From positions 124,001-188,000 of the forward strand of contig NZ_JAKLTN010000002.1 in NCBI RefSeq assembly GCF_022012295.1: 64,000 bases of DNA, written 5' to 3'. Below, one piece after another: positions 1 to 8,967 of this stretch. A model generated the notes under the pieces. The model saw only the letters and a list, made by a program, of their open reading frames with translations, was not told the origin of the DNA and did no database searches. The first letter of the stretch is position 1; each line of letters opens with the position of its first letter. The DNA comes from Dechloromonas hankyongensis. GTDB lineage: Bacteria; Pseudomonadota; Gammaproteobacteria; Burkholderiales; Rhodocyclaceae. A program made the translations under genes and the position numbers.

Positions 1-573
1 CCGCAGTTCGGCCAGAAAGGGCGTGGCATCGGAATAGATTTCGAAGACGCCGGCCGGTGTGCCCCGATTGGCATCATATTGCGGGATGTAGCTCTGGATC
101 AGGTCGCGATTCTCGACCTCTTGCTCGAAGGTGCTGAAGCGCGCCTTGTGCACCAGTTCGGTTCGCGTCTGCCCGGACATGGCGCCGACAAATCCGGGAT
201 TGCCGCTCTTGTCCTCGCCGATCTGCTCCAGTTCGGACGAATAGACGGTGCGGCCGGCCGGGTCGTAGACCTTGATCTTGTAGGTGGCGCTGCCACGCAT
301 CAGCGCCACGACATCGCCGTGAATTTCCCAGATACGGGAATTGTTTTTCAGATCCTGAGAGTCTTTTCCGTCGGACTCGTTCAGCAAGGCCGAAAAATGA
401 CGCCGCCACAGCGCGTTGGCAAACACCGTGCTGAGATTGGTGTTGCCGGCTTCCTGCTGCTGCAACATGCGGGAAAGCGCCATGTCGCGATAGTAGTAGC
501 CCAAGGCTCCGCCGACCGCGACGAAAAAAACGAGGCTGGTCAGAGTAAAGTGACGGACAAGAGGAAAGGGCAT
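1..573 (-). CDS. Membrane sensor protein, N-terminal part (runs off window)
   Basis: This reading frame is open from an ATG at 573 down to the first base of the window, so only the first 191 residues are present. One membrane segment lies at about residues 8-26 (LTSLVFFVAVGGALGYYY), followed by an extracytoplasmic region with no second membrane span yet reached. That layout is typical of the sensing half of a histidine kinase, chemoreceptor or diguanylate cyclase, but the output domain lies outside the window, so its class cannot be named. The gene is divergent from the CHASE protein at 692, and the two share a 118-bp AT-rich upstream gap. Frame and start are well supported; the function is only sensor-like. 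Confidence 0.7.
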   Translation of the reverse strand, partial: MPFPLVRHFTLTSLVFFVAVGGALGYYYRDMALSRMLQQQEAGNTNLSTVFANALWRRHFSALLNESDGKDSQDLKNNSRIWEIHGDVVALMRGSATYKIKVYDPAGRTVYSSELEQIGEDKSGNPGFVGAMSGQTRTELVHKARFSTFEQEVENRDLIQSYIPQYDANRGTPAGVFEIYSDATPFLAELR

Positions 574-691
574 CGGCAAATAAAAAAAATAAGAGAACTA
601 AAAAATACGTCTTTAGTCATAGATAATGATATGCATCGTTTGTGCCAGTTTTTTGGCGATGCTGTTCAGCTGTCAGGCAAAGGGGGGCAAC

Positions 692-1567
692 ATGAGGTCC
701 ATACGGCTGCAGGCCTTTATTGCGGGGGGCATGCTTCTGCTGTTGCTGCTGCCCATCTGTGTCATGAAGAACATCGAGCATCAGCGGCGCTACGAGGCTC
801 GGGATATTGCCCAGGCTTTTGCCTTTCGGCTCACGGCGCGTTTCAACGAGGCGGCCGGCGCGGTCTATCTGGTGTCGGTCGCCGTCGACCGTCGCTCGGG
901 ACAGATCAATCGATTCGATGAGGTGGCCGAAGAGTTGCTCGGCGAGTTTCCGCTGCTCAGGGCGCTGGAACTCGCTCCCGGCGGCGTGATCAGGCACGTT
1001 TACCCGATCCGCGGCAACGAGGTGATCATCGGGCACGACCTGCTGGTGGACAAGACCCGCAACCGCGAGGTGCATCTGGCGCATGCCCGCCGGCAGATGA
1101 CCGTGGCCGGACCCCTGGCCCTGCGCCAGGGCGGTACCGGGGTGTTGGCGCGCTATCCGCTCTATCAGGCCGGCAGCGACGGCCGTCCGCGTTTCTGGGG
1201 CTTGTCGATCGGCGTCATCGATTATCCCGGCCTGATCCAGAGCGCCGGCGATTCGGAATTCGAGCGCCGGGGTTTCAATTATCAGATCTGCTGGATACCG
1301 ATCGGCGAGACCCAGTGCAAGGAGGCGAGCGGCGAGCCGGTCGCCCTCGACGATCGGGCGATCAGCCTGAAGATCGGGCCGGCCCAGGCCGACTGGCGGC
1401 TGCTCGTGACGCGGCGCGACGGCTGGCTGTCCCGTTTTGAAATCCTGCTCATGCTGCTGGCCATGCTGCCGCCGGCCATCCTGCTCGGCCGCTGGGTGTG
1501 GCATACCGTCCGGGCGACGAGTGTGGCCGATGCCGATAGCAACAGCTCATCGGCGCCGGCCGGATAG
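692..1567 (+). CDS. CHASE-domain membrane protein without an output domain
   Basis: A 291-residue protein. A first membrane span lies near residues 8-24, a periplasmic ligand-binding domain of about 200 residues follows, and a second span lies near residues 248-266, followed by a short Ser-rich cytoplasmic tail. The middle has the CHASE-type pattern LELAPGGVIRHVYPIRGNE, then ARYPLY and FWGLSIGVIDYPGL. I chose ATG 692 because an AGGGGGGC ribosome site sits just before it; an in-frame ATG at 626 has none. CHASE domains normally feed a kinase or cyclic-di-GMP domain, but none follows here. The gene ends tail to tail with the GGDEF-EAL gene, their ends overlapping by 21 bases. It may act as a separate ligand-binding partner (inference). 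Confidence 0.75.
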   Translation: MRSIRLQAFIAGGMLLLLLLPICVMKNIEHQRRYEARDIAQAFAFRLTARFNEAAGAVYLVSVAVDRRSGQINRFDEVAEELLGEFPLLRALELAPGGVIRHVYPIRGNEVIIGHDLLVDKTRNREVHLAHARRQMTVAGPLALRQGGTGVLARYPLYQAGSDGRPRFWGLSIGVIDYPGLIQSAGDSEFERRGFNYQICWIPIGETQCKEASGEPVALDDRAISLKIGPAQADWRLLVTRRDGWLSRFEILLMLLAMLPPAILLGRWVWHTVRATSVADADSNSSSAPAG

Positions 1568-4500
1568 ATTGATCAGCTGGCTGCCGCTCGCGGTGGGAAG
1601 CTGCTCGGGGAGCGCATAGGCCGGGGTACGGGCGACCAGTTCCTCGAATTCGATGGCCGGGATGGGGCGCGAGAAGTAATAGCCCTGCAGGATGTCGACG
1701 CCGTTGTCGCGGAGCAGGGCGAGTTGCGCCGTATCCTCGACACCTTCGGCGATGATCTCGAAGCCCAGGGTATGGCCCATGGCGACGATGGCCTTGATGA
1801 TGGCCTGGGCGTTCTGGTCGGCCGCCGCATTCATCACGAAGCTGCGGTCGATCTTCAGGGTATCGAGCGGGAAGCTGTTCAGGTAGCTCAGGCTGGAGTA
1901 GCCGGTACCGAAATCGTCGATCGATAGGCGGATGCCGAGATCCTTGAGCCGGTTCAAGGTGCGGATGCCGAGTTCGCTGTCGTGCATGATCGAGCTTTCG
2001 GTCAGCTCGATTTCCAGGTAGCGCGGGTCGCAGCCGGTTGCTTCGAGGATCTGGCGGATGTCGTTGACCAGGTTGTCGTCGGCCAACTGGACGGCGGACA
2101 GATTGACGGCGACGAACATGTCGCGGCCGGTCCGCTTGCGCCACAGCTTGTTTTCCAGGCAGGCCTTGCGCAACACCCATTTGCCGACATGGCGGATGAG
2201 CTGGGTGTCTTCGAGCAGTGGCACGAATACGCTCGGGCCGACGGCGCCCAGTTCTTCGTTGTGCCAGCGGAGCAGGGCTTCGGCGCCCTTGATCTCGCCG
2301 CTCCGGGCGCTGACCAGAGGCTGGAAGAAAACCGAGAATTCGCCGCGTTCCAGCGCATGGTGGAGCAGCGACTCGATACGCATGCGTTCGGCCGAACGGG
2401 CGTTCATTTCTGCCTGGAAGAAGCGGAAGGTGTTGCCGCCGTGTTCGATGGCCGAGTACATCGCCGAGTCGGCGCAGCTGACCAGGCCTTCGACGCTTTG
2501 CGCATCGTCCGGGAAGATGCTGATGCCGATGCTGGCCGACAGGTGGATTTCGTGCTCGTTGATGTGGATGGCCTTGCGCAGCCGGGTCTGGCAGACGACG
2601 GCAATGGCCGACGCGTCGCTGTTCGATTCGATGTGGTTCAGGATGATGGCAAACTCGTCGCCACCCAGCCGGCACAGCGTGTCGCCCGGCGTCAGGCTGC
2701 CCTTGAGGCGGGTCGCCACTTCGATCAGGATGCTGTCGCCGGCGTCGTGGCCCAGGCTGTCGTTGATCAGCTGGAAACGGTCGATGTCCAGGGTGAGCAG
2801 GGCAAGTTTGGAATGCCGGCCGGCATCCGCCGCGATGGCCCGTTCCAGCTGATCGTGGAAATGCGCCCGGTTGGGCAGGGCGGTCAGCGTGTCGAAATGC
2901 GACAGGAACTGGATGCGGTTCTCGATTTCCTTGCGATTGGTCAGGTCGGAGAACACCGCCACGTAGTTGCTGATCGAACCGTCGGGCTGGCGGACGACGC
3001 TGATGTTCAGCCATTCCGGATACAGTTCGCCATCCTTGCGCCGGTTTTCGATTTCGCCATGCCATTCGCCGGTCTTGTGCAGCGATTCCCACATCGACTT
3101 GTAGAACGCGCCGCCCTGGCGCCCGGAGCTGAGCAGGTTGGGATTCTGGCCGATTACTTCGCCCGGCGCGTATTGCGTGACGTTGGAGAAGGTCTTGTTG
3201 ACCAGCAGGATGCGGTTGTTGGCATCGGTGATCATGATGCCTTCGGCGCTGTTCTCGAAGACCCGGGCGGCCAGTTCGAGCTGTTCGGCGGCGGCGCGTT
3301 TCTGGGCCTCGGCCTCGATCCGTTCGAGCGCCTGCGCGACGTTGTTGGCGAGGTCTTCCAGGAGCTGCTTTTCCTGGTTCGACAGGCCGTCTTCCTGGCC
3401 GTCGAGCAGGCCGATCCGGGCATCGGTGCCGTTCAGGTGGCCGATGGGCAGGATCGCGATGTTGTGCAGCTGGCGGCTGCGCAGCTGGTCCTGCAGGCCG
3501 ATCTCCAGCGTATCGCCGTTGCCGTAGAACGCGGTGCCGGGCGTCGTTTCCGGCGGCAGTCCGGCCATGATGCCGCGCGCTAGAGCCTCGTCTTCCTCGC
3601 AGCGCTCGCACATCAGTGGCGGGACGCCGCTGCCCAGCTGTATCCACGACACCGGAAAATTGCCGCTGGAACAGAGCAGTTCGGTCACCTTGTCGAGCAG
3701 CAGCCGGGGTTCCTGCGTCCGGACGATGGCTTCATTGACGTCGCTGAGCACGGTCAGGAAGCGGTTCAGGCGGGCGACCTGCAATTCGACCTGCTTGCGC
3801 TCGGTAATGTCGAGCATGATGCCGACGATGCCGCCCTTGTCGCCGTCGGTCTGGTGGAAGACGGCCTTGTGGAACATCACGTCGCGCTCGCGCCCGGCGG
3901 CGTCCTTGACCACCGTTTCGTAAACCTGGCTGCCGCCCTTGGCCAGCAGCTCCATGTCGGCACGGTTGTACATGCGGGCCATGGCTGGCGCGGCGATGTC
4001 GAAAATGGTCTTGCCGGTGATTTCCTCGCGGGCGATGCCGATGTAGCGCTCGAAGGCATGGTTGACGCTGAGGTAGCGGCCTTTCGAATCCTTGAAGAAG
4101 AGCGGGCTGGGGATGGCGTCGACCAGTTGTTCGAGGAAGTGCAGGTGCTCGCGCAGACGCAGGTCGAGCTGTTCCTGCTCGGTGACGTCGCTGCCGAATT
4201 CGAGGATGTATTCCGGCTGCCGGTCCTCGCCGCGCAGCACCGTCTTGCGCACGCTGATCCAGCGCGGCGACTGTCCGGGCATCACGTATTGCTCGACCGG
4301 CAACTCGATCGGGTCGCCGGAGGCGAGAACTTCGCTGTCGGAATTGTTCAGCCGGGTGGCGAGATTGGGGTCGTAGATCTCATCGTTGGAGCGCCCGATC
4401 AGGGTGTGCCGGCTGCGCGACAACAAGTCTTCGCCGGAGCGGTTGATGCGGACGATGCGCCGGTCGCTGGCCCGTTTCAGGATGATCATGCCGGGAATGT

Positions 4501-5473
4501 GCTCGAAGATGCTGTCGAGCAGCCGGTGCGAGCGTTCAAGCATTTTCTCGGCTTCGAGACGGACCTCGATTTCGCGTTTCAAGGCATATTTCTCGTCCTC
4601 GAGAAGCTGGTTGGCGATGCGGATGCGTTGCTGCAGCACGGCCGGGCGCTTCTGGGCGAAAAGCACCAGCGAGAAGAGGGCGACGCTGGCCATCAGCAGG
4701 AAAATCAGGTCGCTGCCGATGGCCCGGGAGGCGCCTCGGGAGGCGATCTCGAAATGGAGCTGGGCTGTCCCGGGCAGATGGATTGTCTTGTGGGCGAGTT
4801 CGGCGACTCCGTCGTGCAGGGAGTCGAAGAGGAGGGTGCCGGCGTCGCTGCCGGCGGTCTGGTATTTGACCCGGATGGCGAAGGATTCCGAGGCCAGCTG
4901 GTTGAGCTGGGCGCTCTTGGCCAGGGCGGAAAAGGGCTGGCCGATGACGACGTAGCCCCAGAAGCGGGTGCGTCCCTCCGGCGAGCGATTGACCAGCGCC
5001 TGGGTGACGACGATCTGTTGATCATGGACGCTGACCACCGGATCGCCGAGCGGGACCGGCGCTTTCCAGGTTTCGCCGCTACCGGCTGACGGGATGGCGA
5101 ACTGGCTCGGCGGCGCGTTGTGGGCGGCGATCAGCACCGGCCGGCCGCCTTCCGGCTTGATTTCCATGTGGGCGCTGGAGCCGATGATGCGCAGGATGTT
5201 CGACGAGGTGCGCGACAGCAGTTCGGCGTTGCCCTGGTCGAATCCGTCGGCCAGCACGGCGGTGGCGGTGACCGTCTGGTCGAGGGCGCGGGCCACCGAA
5301 TTGGCCACCGCTTCGACGCGCAGCGTGGCCAGTTCGCGCGCGGCGCCGGCGGCATCTTCGCGCTGGATGTACAGGTTGAGCGCAACCGGTGCGGCAAAGC
5401 CCAGCGTGATCAAGGCTGCTGTCAGGTGGCTTGCTTCCTTGGCCCGGACAAGCAGGCGCTGCCATCCACTCAT
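1547..5473 (-). CDS. CHASE-PAS-PAS-GAF-PAS-GGDEF-EAL cyclic-di-GMP protein
   Basis: A 1308-residue inner-membrane signalling protein. Membrane spans near residues 17-36 and 254-273 enclose a CHASE-like periplasmic domain. PAS domains follow at about 315-435 and 440-560, a GAF domain at about 570-720 and a third PAS at about 735-850. The diguanylate cyclase domain has an intact GGDEF motif at 937-941 (RLGGDEFAIIL). The C-terminal phosphodiesterase domain has an intact EALLRW and the DDFGTGYSSL and LKIDRSF motifs. Both catalytic signatures look competent, so it could make or break cyclic-di-GMP depending on input. ATG 5473 follows a GGGGGAATTC leader. The GAF region has a CERC pair (residues 622-625) that could bind metal or respond to redox (inference). 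Confidence 0.92.
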   Translation of the reverse strand: MSGWQRLLVRAKEASHLTAALITLGFAAPVALNLYIQREDAAGAARELATLRVEAVANSVARALDQTVTATAVLADGFDQGNAELLSRTSSNILRIIGSSAHMEIKPEGGRPVLIAAHNAPPSQFAIPSAGSGETWKAPVPLGDPVVSVHDQQIVVTQALVNRSPEGRTRFWGYVVIGQPFSALAKSAQLNQLASESFAIRVKYQTAGSDAGTLLFDSLHDGVAELAHKTIHLPGTAQLHFEIASRGASRAIGSDLIFLLMASVALFSLVLFAQKRPAVLQQRIRIANQLLEDEKYALKREIEVRLEAEKMLERSHRLLDSIFEHIPGMIILKRASDRRIVRINRSGEDLLSRSRHTLIGRSNDEIYDPNLATRLNNSDSEVLASGDPIELPVEQYVMPGQSPRWISVRKTVLRGEDRQPEYILEFGSDVTEQEQLDLRLREHLHFLEQLVDAIPSPLFFKDSKGRYLSVNHAFERYIGIAREEITGKTIFDIAAPAMARMYNRADMELLAKGGSQVYETVVKDAAGRERDVMFHKAVFHQTDGDKGGIVGIMLDITERKQVELQVARLNRFLTVLSDVNEAIVRTQEPRLLLDKVTELLCSSGNFPVSWIQLGSGVPPLMCERCEEDEALARGIMAGLPPETTPGTAFYGNGDTLEIGLQDQLRSRQLHNIAILPIGHLNGTDARIGLLDGQEDGLSNQEKQLLEDLANNVAQALERIEAEAQKRAAAEQLELAARVFENSAEGIMITDANNRILLVNKTFSNVTQYAPGEVIGQNPNLLSSGRQGGAFYKSMWESLHKTGEWHGEIENRRKDGELYPEWLNISVVRQPDGSISNYVAVFSDLTNRKEIENRIQFLSHFDTLTALPNRAHFHDQLERAIAADAGRHSKLALLTLDIDRFQLINDSLGHDAGDSILIEVATRLKGSLTPGDTLCRLGGDEFAIILNHIESNSDASAIAVVCQTRLRKAIHINEHEIHLSASIGISIFPDDAQSVEGLVSCADSAMYSAIEHGGNTFRFFQAEMNARSAERMRIESLLHHALERGEFSVFFQPLVSARSGEIKGAEALLRWHNEELGAVGPSVFVPLLEDTQLIRHVGKWVLRKACLENKLWRKRTGRDMFVAVNLSAVQLADDNLVNDIRQILEATGCDPRYLEIELTESSIMHDSELGIRTLNRLKDLGIRLSIDDFGTGYSSLSYLNSFPLDTLKIDRSFVMNAAADQNAQAIIKAIVAMGHTLGFEIIAEGVEDTAQLALLRDNGVDILQGYYFSRPIPAIEFEELVARTPAYALPEQLPTASGSQLINLSGRRR

Positions 5474-5569
5474 TGAATTCCCCCGAATGATTCCGGCATT
5501 TCCGGAAACTAGTCGGGAGTACTCAGCAAAAACAGCGCCAGCTCGTGCTGATGCCGGCTGGTTAAAGCC

Positions 5570-6553
5570 TCAGCGCTTGGCCGGTTCTTCCGCCACCGGA
5601 TGCATGGCGCGGTTGATGTACGAAATGATGGCCTGGATGTCGCTCTCCTTGAGCACCGATTTCCATGCCGGCATCGACGTGTTGGGCAGCCCTTCGCGGA
5701 TGGCGTGGGCCAGGGTGGAGCGGGTGGCGGTGCGCATGAAGGCCGGGTCGCGCAGGTTGCGCGGATGCGGCTCCATGAACTTGCCGATCCAGTTCTGGCC
5801 GCTGCCGTCGGCACCATGGCAGAAGGCGCAGTTGAGCTGGAACAGTTTTTCGCCCCGGCGTTCCTGCGGCTTCATGCCGGCCACCTTGGGCGGGATGTCA
5901 TGCAGCGCGTAAGGGCTGGCGCTGGTCATGGCATCGATCTTCGGCGCCGGGGCGGCCAGCGAGAAATTGTTGCGCGGGTAGGACAACGGGCGGGAGTCCC
6001 AGGCGATGTCGTCGTCGGTCGGTGCACCGCGGTCATGGCAGCTGACGCAACTGGCCAAATAGAGCCGCTTGCCCTCCGATTCCCGTTCGCTCAAATTTTC
6101 CCAAGGTCGGGAAAGCGGAATCTCGCCTTTGGCAAAAGGAAAGGCGTCCTTGTAGCGTTCGTGGTCGGGCCAGCCGTTTTCGACGGTGTGGTAGCGGGTG
6201 TTCTCGGCCTTGCGGCGGACGAACTCGTCGACCACGAATTCGGCGACGGCGCGCATCTCCCGGTCGGAGATGATGCCGGCGAAGGGTTTCATCGCGGTCC
6301 CCGGCTTGCCGGCCTGAAGCACGGCGACGACGCGTTCGGCGGTGAGGGTGGCGGGATCGGCCTGCTGGAAATTGGTCGGTTTCGGCGCCAGGTAGGTGGC
6401 CGCCAAGGTCTGCCCATTTCCGGAATAGCCGTGACAGAAATAGCAGCGGAAATTGTAGACGGCGCGGCCTTCCTCGATCTGCGGGGAAGCGGCACCGGCC
6501 GGCCCCCACAGGGAGATGCCGGCCAGCAGGATGGTCAGTGAGCGAATGGACAT
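5570..6553 (-). CDS. Triheme class I cytochrome c, periplasmic
   Basis: An exported 327-residue protein with a signal peptide (MSIRSLTILLAGISLWG, cleavage near AGA-AS) and three cytochrome c domains, each with one heme motif: CYFCH, CVSCH and CAFCH. Domain one has the GKPGTAM and domain three the NTSMPAW methionine-ligand region of class I cytochromes. I prefer ATG 6553; an in-frame GTG at 6589 would overlap the upstream gene and put extra residues before the signal peptide. It lies 16 bases downstream of a second triheme cytochrome of similar design and is probably cotranscribed with it from the divergent promoter region at 7656. Likely role: periplasmic electron carrier for the multiheme locus. 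Confidence 0.88.
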   Translation of the reverse strand: MSIRSLTILLAGISLWGPAGAASPQIEEGRAVYNFRCYFCHGYSGNGQTLAATYLAPKPTNFQQADPATLTAERVVAVLQAGKPGTAMKPFAGIISDREMRAVAEFVVDEFVRRKAENTRYHTVENGWPDHERYKDAFPFAKGEIPLSRPWENLSERESEGKRLYLASCVSCHDRGAPTDDDIAWDSRPLSYPRNNFSLAAPAPKIDAMTSASPYALHDIPPKVAGMKPQERRGEKLFQLNCAFCHGADGSGQNWIGKFMEPHPRNLRDPAFMRTATRSTLAHAIREGLPNTSMPAWKSVLKESDIQAIISYINRAMHPVAEEPAKR

Positions 6554-6569
6554 GCGGCGGGGAAATGCG

Positions 6570-7601
6570 TTATTTGGCGGAGGCTCCACGTCCCTGGACG
6601 AAGCGGCGGAAGACGAATTCGCTGACGTCGGTCATTTCCTGGTCGCTCAGCACCTTGCTCCAGGCCGGCATTTCGGCACCCAGGCGGCCGTCGTGCACGG
6701 CGGTGTAGATGGCCGGACGATTGAAGGCCAGGCGGAAATTCTTGTCGATGAAATTGCGCGGCTTGGGATTGATGAAGTAGGCGCGCGGTCCCTTGCCGTC
6801 GCCCTTGGCGCCGTGGCAGGTGGCGCAATTGGCCATGTAGAACTTCTCGCCGCGGGCGGCGTCCCCGGTCAGGCCGTTGGCAAAGGGCATGCTCATGCCT
6901 TCGCCGGCCTGCTCGCCGCTGCGTCCGGCATGGGCGTTCGTTCCCGAAATGCCGCCGGTCGACGGCAGCATCAGGCCAGCCCGCACGTAATCGACGACCG
7001 CTTCGATGTCGGTAGCCGGCAGGCGATTGGCAAAAGCGGCCATGGCCGTGTTGGGGCGGCCCTGGGTAACGGCGTTGATCATGCGTTCGCGCGTCAGCTC
7101 GACGCGTGCCTGCGGCGTCGTGAAATCGCGGGCCGGGATCAGGCCCGCGGCACCGGCCGCGCCCTGGCCCCGTTCGCCATGGCAGACCATGCAGTTCTGG
7201 GCATAGACGACGCGGCCGCGCTGCAGTTTCGGATCGAGCGAAACCTGCATGAAGGTGCTGCGGATGTAGTCGGCCAGGGCGGCGATTTCCTTGTCTTCGA
7301 GCTGGGTTTTCCAGCCCATCATCGCCGTACCCGGTTTGCCGTGCGTGATGATGGTGATCATCGTGTCGCGGGTCAGTTCCGGGGCGCGCGTGAAGTCTTT
7401 GGGCGGCGGAACCAGGCTGTTCTTGGCGCGGCTGTTGCCGTCGCCGCGGTCGCCGTGGCAGACCGAACAGTAGTTGTGGTACAGCACGTCGGGCTTGGAG
7501 GCGCCGCCCTTCAGTGGACGCTCGCCGGCCGAAGCAGCGGGGGCGAGCGAAATGAGGAAGGCAAGTAGCAGTGTGCTGGCAAAAGGTAGGTGCCGAGTCA
7601 T
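6570..7601 (-). CDS. Triheme class I cytochrome c, periplasmic
   Basis: A 343-residue exported protein: signal peptide MTRHLPFASTLLLAFLIS with an ASA-GE cleavage site, then three class I cytochrome domains with CSVCH, CMVCH and CATCH. Each has a downstream Met-containing loop (GKPGTAMMGW, GRPNTAMAAF, LGAEMPAW), suggesting His/Met hemes of fairly high potential. ATG 7601 is supported by a GGAGAA ribosome site; an in-frame start 90 bases upstream lacks a signal peptide context. It is the first gene of a two-gene leftward operon and is divergent from the monoheme cytochrome at 7756, with sigma-54-like sites facing both ways between them. It is a domain-level paralogue of the next gene at 5570. 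Confidence 0.9.
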   Translation of the reverse strand: MTRHLPFASTLLLAFLISLAPAASAGERPLKGGASKPDVLYHNYCSVCHGDRGDGNSRAKNSLVPPPKDFTRAPELTRDTMITIITHGKPGTAMMGWKTQLEDKEIAALADYIRSTFMQVSLDPKLQRGRVVYAQNCMVCHGERGQGAAGAAGLIPARDFTTPQARVELTRERMINAVTQGRPNTAMAAFANRLPATDIEAVVDYVRAGLMLPSTGGISGTNAHAGRSGEQAGEGMSMPFANGLTGDAARGEKFYMANCATCHGAKGDGKGPRAYFINPKPRNFIDKNFRLAFNRPAIYTAVHDGRLGAEMPAWSKVLSDQEMTDVSEFVFRRFVQGRGASAK

Positions 7602-7655
7602 CGTGTCACGTTCTCCGAAGCGCTTGGATGGTAAATGGTTTGGTCGGGATTGACT

Positions 7656-7671
7656 AGCAATATTCAGGCCG
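7656..7671 (-). promoter_or_regulatory. Candidate sigma-54 promoter, leftward cytochrome operon
   Basis: On the minus strand the sequence CGGCCTGAATATTGCT has GG and GC exactly 10 bases apart and a perfect TTGC -12 box; the -24 box (CGGCC) is weaker than TGGCAC. A start near 7645 would leave a leader of about 45 bases before ATG 7601. It lies back to back with a perfect rightward site at 7686. Confidence 0.5.
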
Positions 7672-7685
7672 GATTCGGCCCGATA

Positions 7686-7701
7686 TGGCACGTCACTTGC
7701 T
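7686..7701 (+). promoter_or_regulatory. Sigma-54 promoter, rightward cytochrome locus
   Basis: TGGCACGTCACTTGCT matches every fixed base of the sigma-54 consensus TGGCACG-N4-TTGCW, with GG at 7687-7688 and GC at 7699-7700. The predicted start near 7712 lies 44 bases before ATG 7756. An inverted repeat GGCCG-N4-CGGCC at 7667-7680 sits between this site and the leftward one. Sigma-54 promoters need an AAA+ activator, and an NtrC-type one is encoded at 35663. Confidence 0.8.
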
Positions 7702-7755
7702 AGGTCCTAACGGAACGAATTTGTTGCCTCATATTCGATAACTGGCTGGGAATGC

Positions 7756-8097
7756 ATGAATCAAACCGTGGTGCTCGCGATGGCGTTGACACTGTCCCTG
7801 TGCTGGGAGGTTCATGCCGCGGATGCGAAAAACCTGGCGATGGGTGCCAGCCAGCCGTTGAAGGGGCGAGAAGTCTATATGCAGTCGTGTGCGATGTGTC
7901 ATAGCCCGGGGATTGGCGGTGCGCCACGGCCGGGCGTCAGTGAAGATTGGGCCGAACGGGCCAAGAAAGGACCTGCCGAATTGATGGTTTCCGTGTTGCG
8001 GGGCAAGGGGGCGATGCCGCCGAAAGGCGGAAACGCCTCGCTGAGCCGGGGTGAAGCCTATCTGGCTCTCGACTTCATGCTGAACGGAGATAAATAG
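7756..8097 (+). CDS. Monoheme cytochrome c5-like protein
   Basis: A 113-residue exported cytochrome. The signal peptide (MNQTVVLAMALTLSLCW) is cleaved near VHA-AD. The single heme motif is CAMCH at about residues 45-49, followed by the GIGGAPRPG loop and the MPPKGG Met-ligand loop typical of the cytochrome c5 (CytC5/CytC555) group. A very similar c5 domain forms the N-terminus of the fusion protein at 15240 (CSTCH, AGSPRLG, GMPAKGG), which points to duplication and domain shuffling inside this locus. It is first after the sigma-54 promoter at 7686 and is followed by a strong terminator at 8181. Confidence 0.88.
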   Translation: MNQTVVLAMALTLSLCWEVHAADAKNLAMGASQPLKGREVYMQSCAMCHSPGIGGAPRPGVSEDWAERAKKGPAELMVSVLRGKGAMPPKGGNASLSRGEAYLALDFMLNGDK

Positions 8098-8180
8098 TTT
8101 TCCAGACGGGCTGCCGGGCAAAGTACCCTCCCAAGTACTTTCATCACCTCCCTGAACGATTGTTCCGGTAGCCATTTGCC

Positions 8181-8212
8181 CGCAACCCGAGAAATCGGGT
8201 TGCGTTTTTTTT
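8181..8212 (+). terminator. Rho-independent terminator after the monoheme cytochrome gene
   Basis: A perfect 10-bp stem (CGCAACCCGA with TCGGGTTGCG) closed by a GAAA tetraloop and followed by eight T residues. The T run ends at the very start of the next cytochrome gene, so the first gene of the series can be made in excess over the rest. Confidence 0.88.
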
Positions 8213-8948
8213 GGAGTACAGTCTGTCGCTACGTAGTGCCCTGTTGATGGTGCTCATGGTCGTTGGCCTGCTGCCTGATGGATATCTGCGGGCGGCAGAC
8301 ATACGAACGACCCCGCACAACCTTACGCGCCAGGGGGCCCAGGTCGAGCCTGAGGAGGTCTGCGTCTTCTGCCATACCCCGCAGCTGACGCCGAGCGACC
8401 TGTCGCGCAGCAATATCGCCATGCAGCCCATGTGGCAGCCGTCGCTGTCCAACCAGCATTCCTACGTGATGTACGACGATATCGGCCGCCTGCAGTTCGG
8501 CGACAAGCCGGCCGTCGGCTCGCAGTCCATCGCCTGCCTGTCCTGCCACGATGCCAACCAGGCCTTTTCGGTCCAGTCGGCCGAGACCGATCACCCCTTC
8601 GGCATTCCGTATCGCGGTTATTCCCGCGGCCGGGAACGCACCCCGGCGGAGCTGGCGGCCGGCGAAGGCATGCCGTCCCGGGCGGCGAAGGAACTGAAGG
8701 CGCTGGACGATTTCCGCCTGCCCAGCCGCGGCGTGGTCGATAACCGGACGGTATGGTGGGTTTCGGCATCGGGCGTGACGCCGTTCCGGACGCGGGCCGA
8801 TCTGCCGCTCTATGCGCGCCCGGCCGCAAACGGCGAGATTCCTTTCGTCGAATGCAGCAGTTGCCACGACCCGCATATATCCACCCGTTTGTTTCTCCGG
8901 GTTGATAATGCCGGCAGCCGTTTGTGCCTGACGTGCCATGACAAGTAA
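8211..8948 (+). CDS. Tetraheme cytochrome c, doubled-CXXCH type
   Basis: About 245 residues with four heme motifs: CVFCH, CLSCH, CSSCH and CLTCH. The CVFCHTP, CLSCHD and SCHDPH contexts and the C-terminal CLTCHDK ending are shared with the protein at 10332 and with the first third of the 11-heme protein at 20273, so the three form one family. An N-terminal signal peptide (RSALLMVLMVVGLLPDG, cleavage near RAA-D) sends it to the periplasm. The start is uncertain: TTG 8211 is the longest frame and gives a good signal peptide, but it sits in the T run of the terminator and has no ribosome site before it. The GGAG at 8213 might serve a non-ATG start slightly downstream. Confidence 0.82.
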   Translation: MEYSLSLRSALLMVLMVVGLLPDGYLRAADIRTTPHNLTRQGAQVEPEEVCVFCHTPQLTPSDLSRSNIAMQPMWQPSLSNQHSYVMYDDIGRLQFGDKPAVGSQSIACLSCHDANQAFSVQSAETDHPFGIPYRGYSRGRERTPAELAAGEGMPSRAAKELKALDDFRLPSRGVVDNRTVWWVSASGVTPFRTRADLPLYARPAANGEIPFVECSSCHDPHISTRLFLRVDNAGSRLCLTCHDK

Positions 8949-8967
8949 TTTTGAAAGAGGTGGGTAG

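Noticed and set aside
6554..6589. GTG at 6589 as start of the triheme cytochrome at 5570
   Set aside because: It overlaps the upstream gene and adds 12 residues before a complete signal peptide; ATG 6553 fits better.
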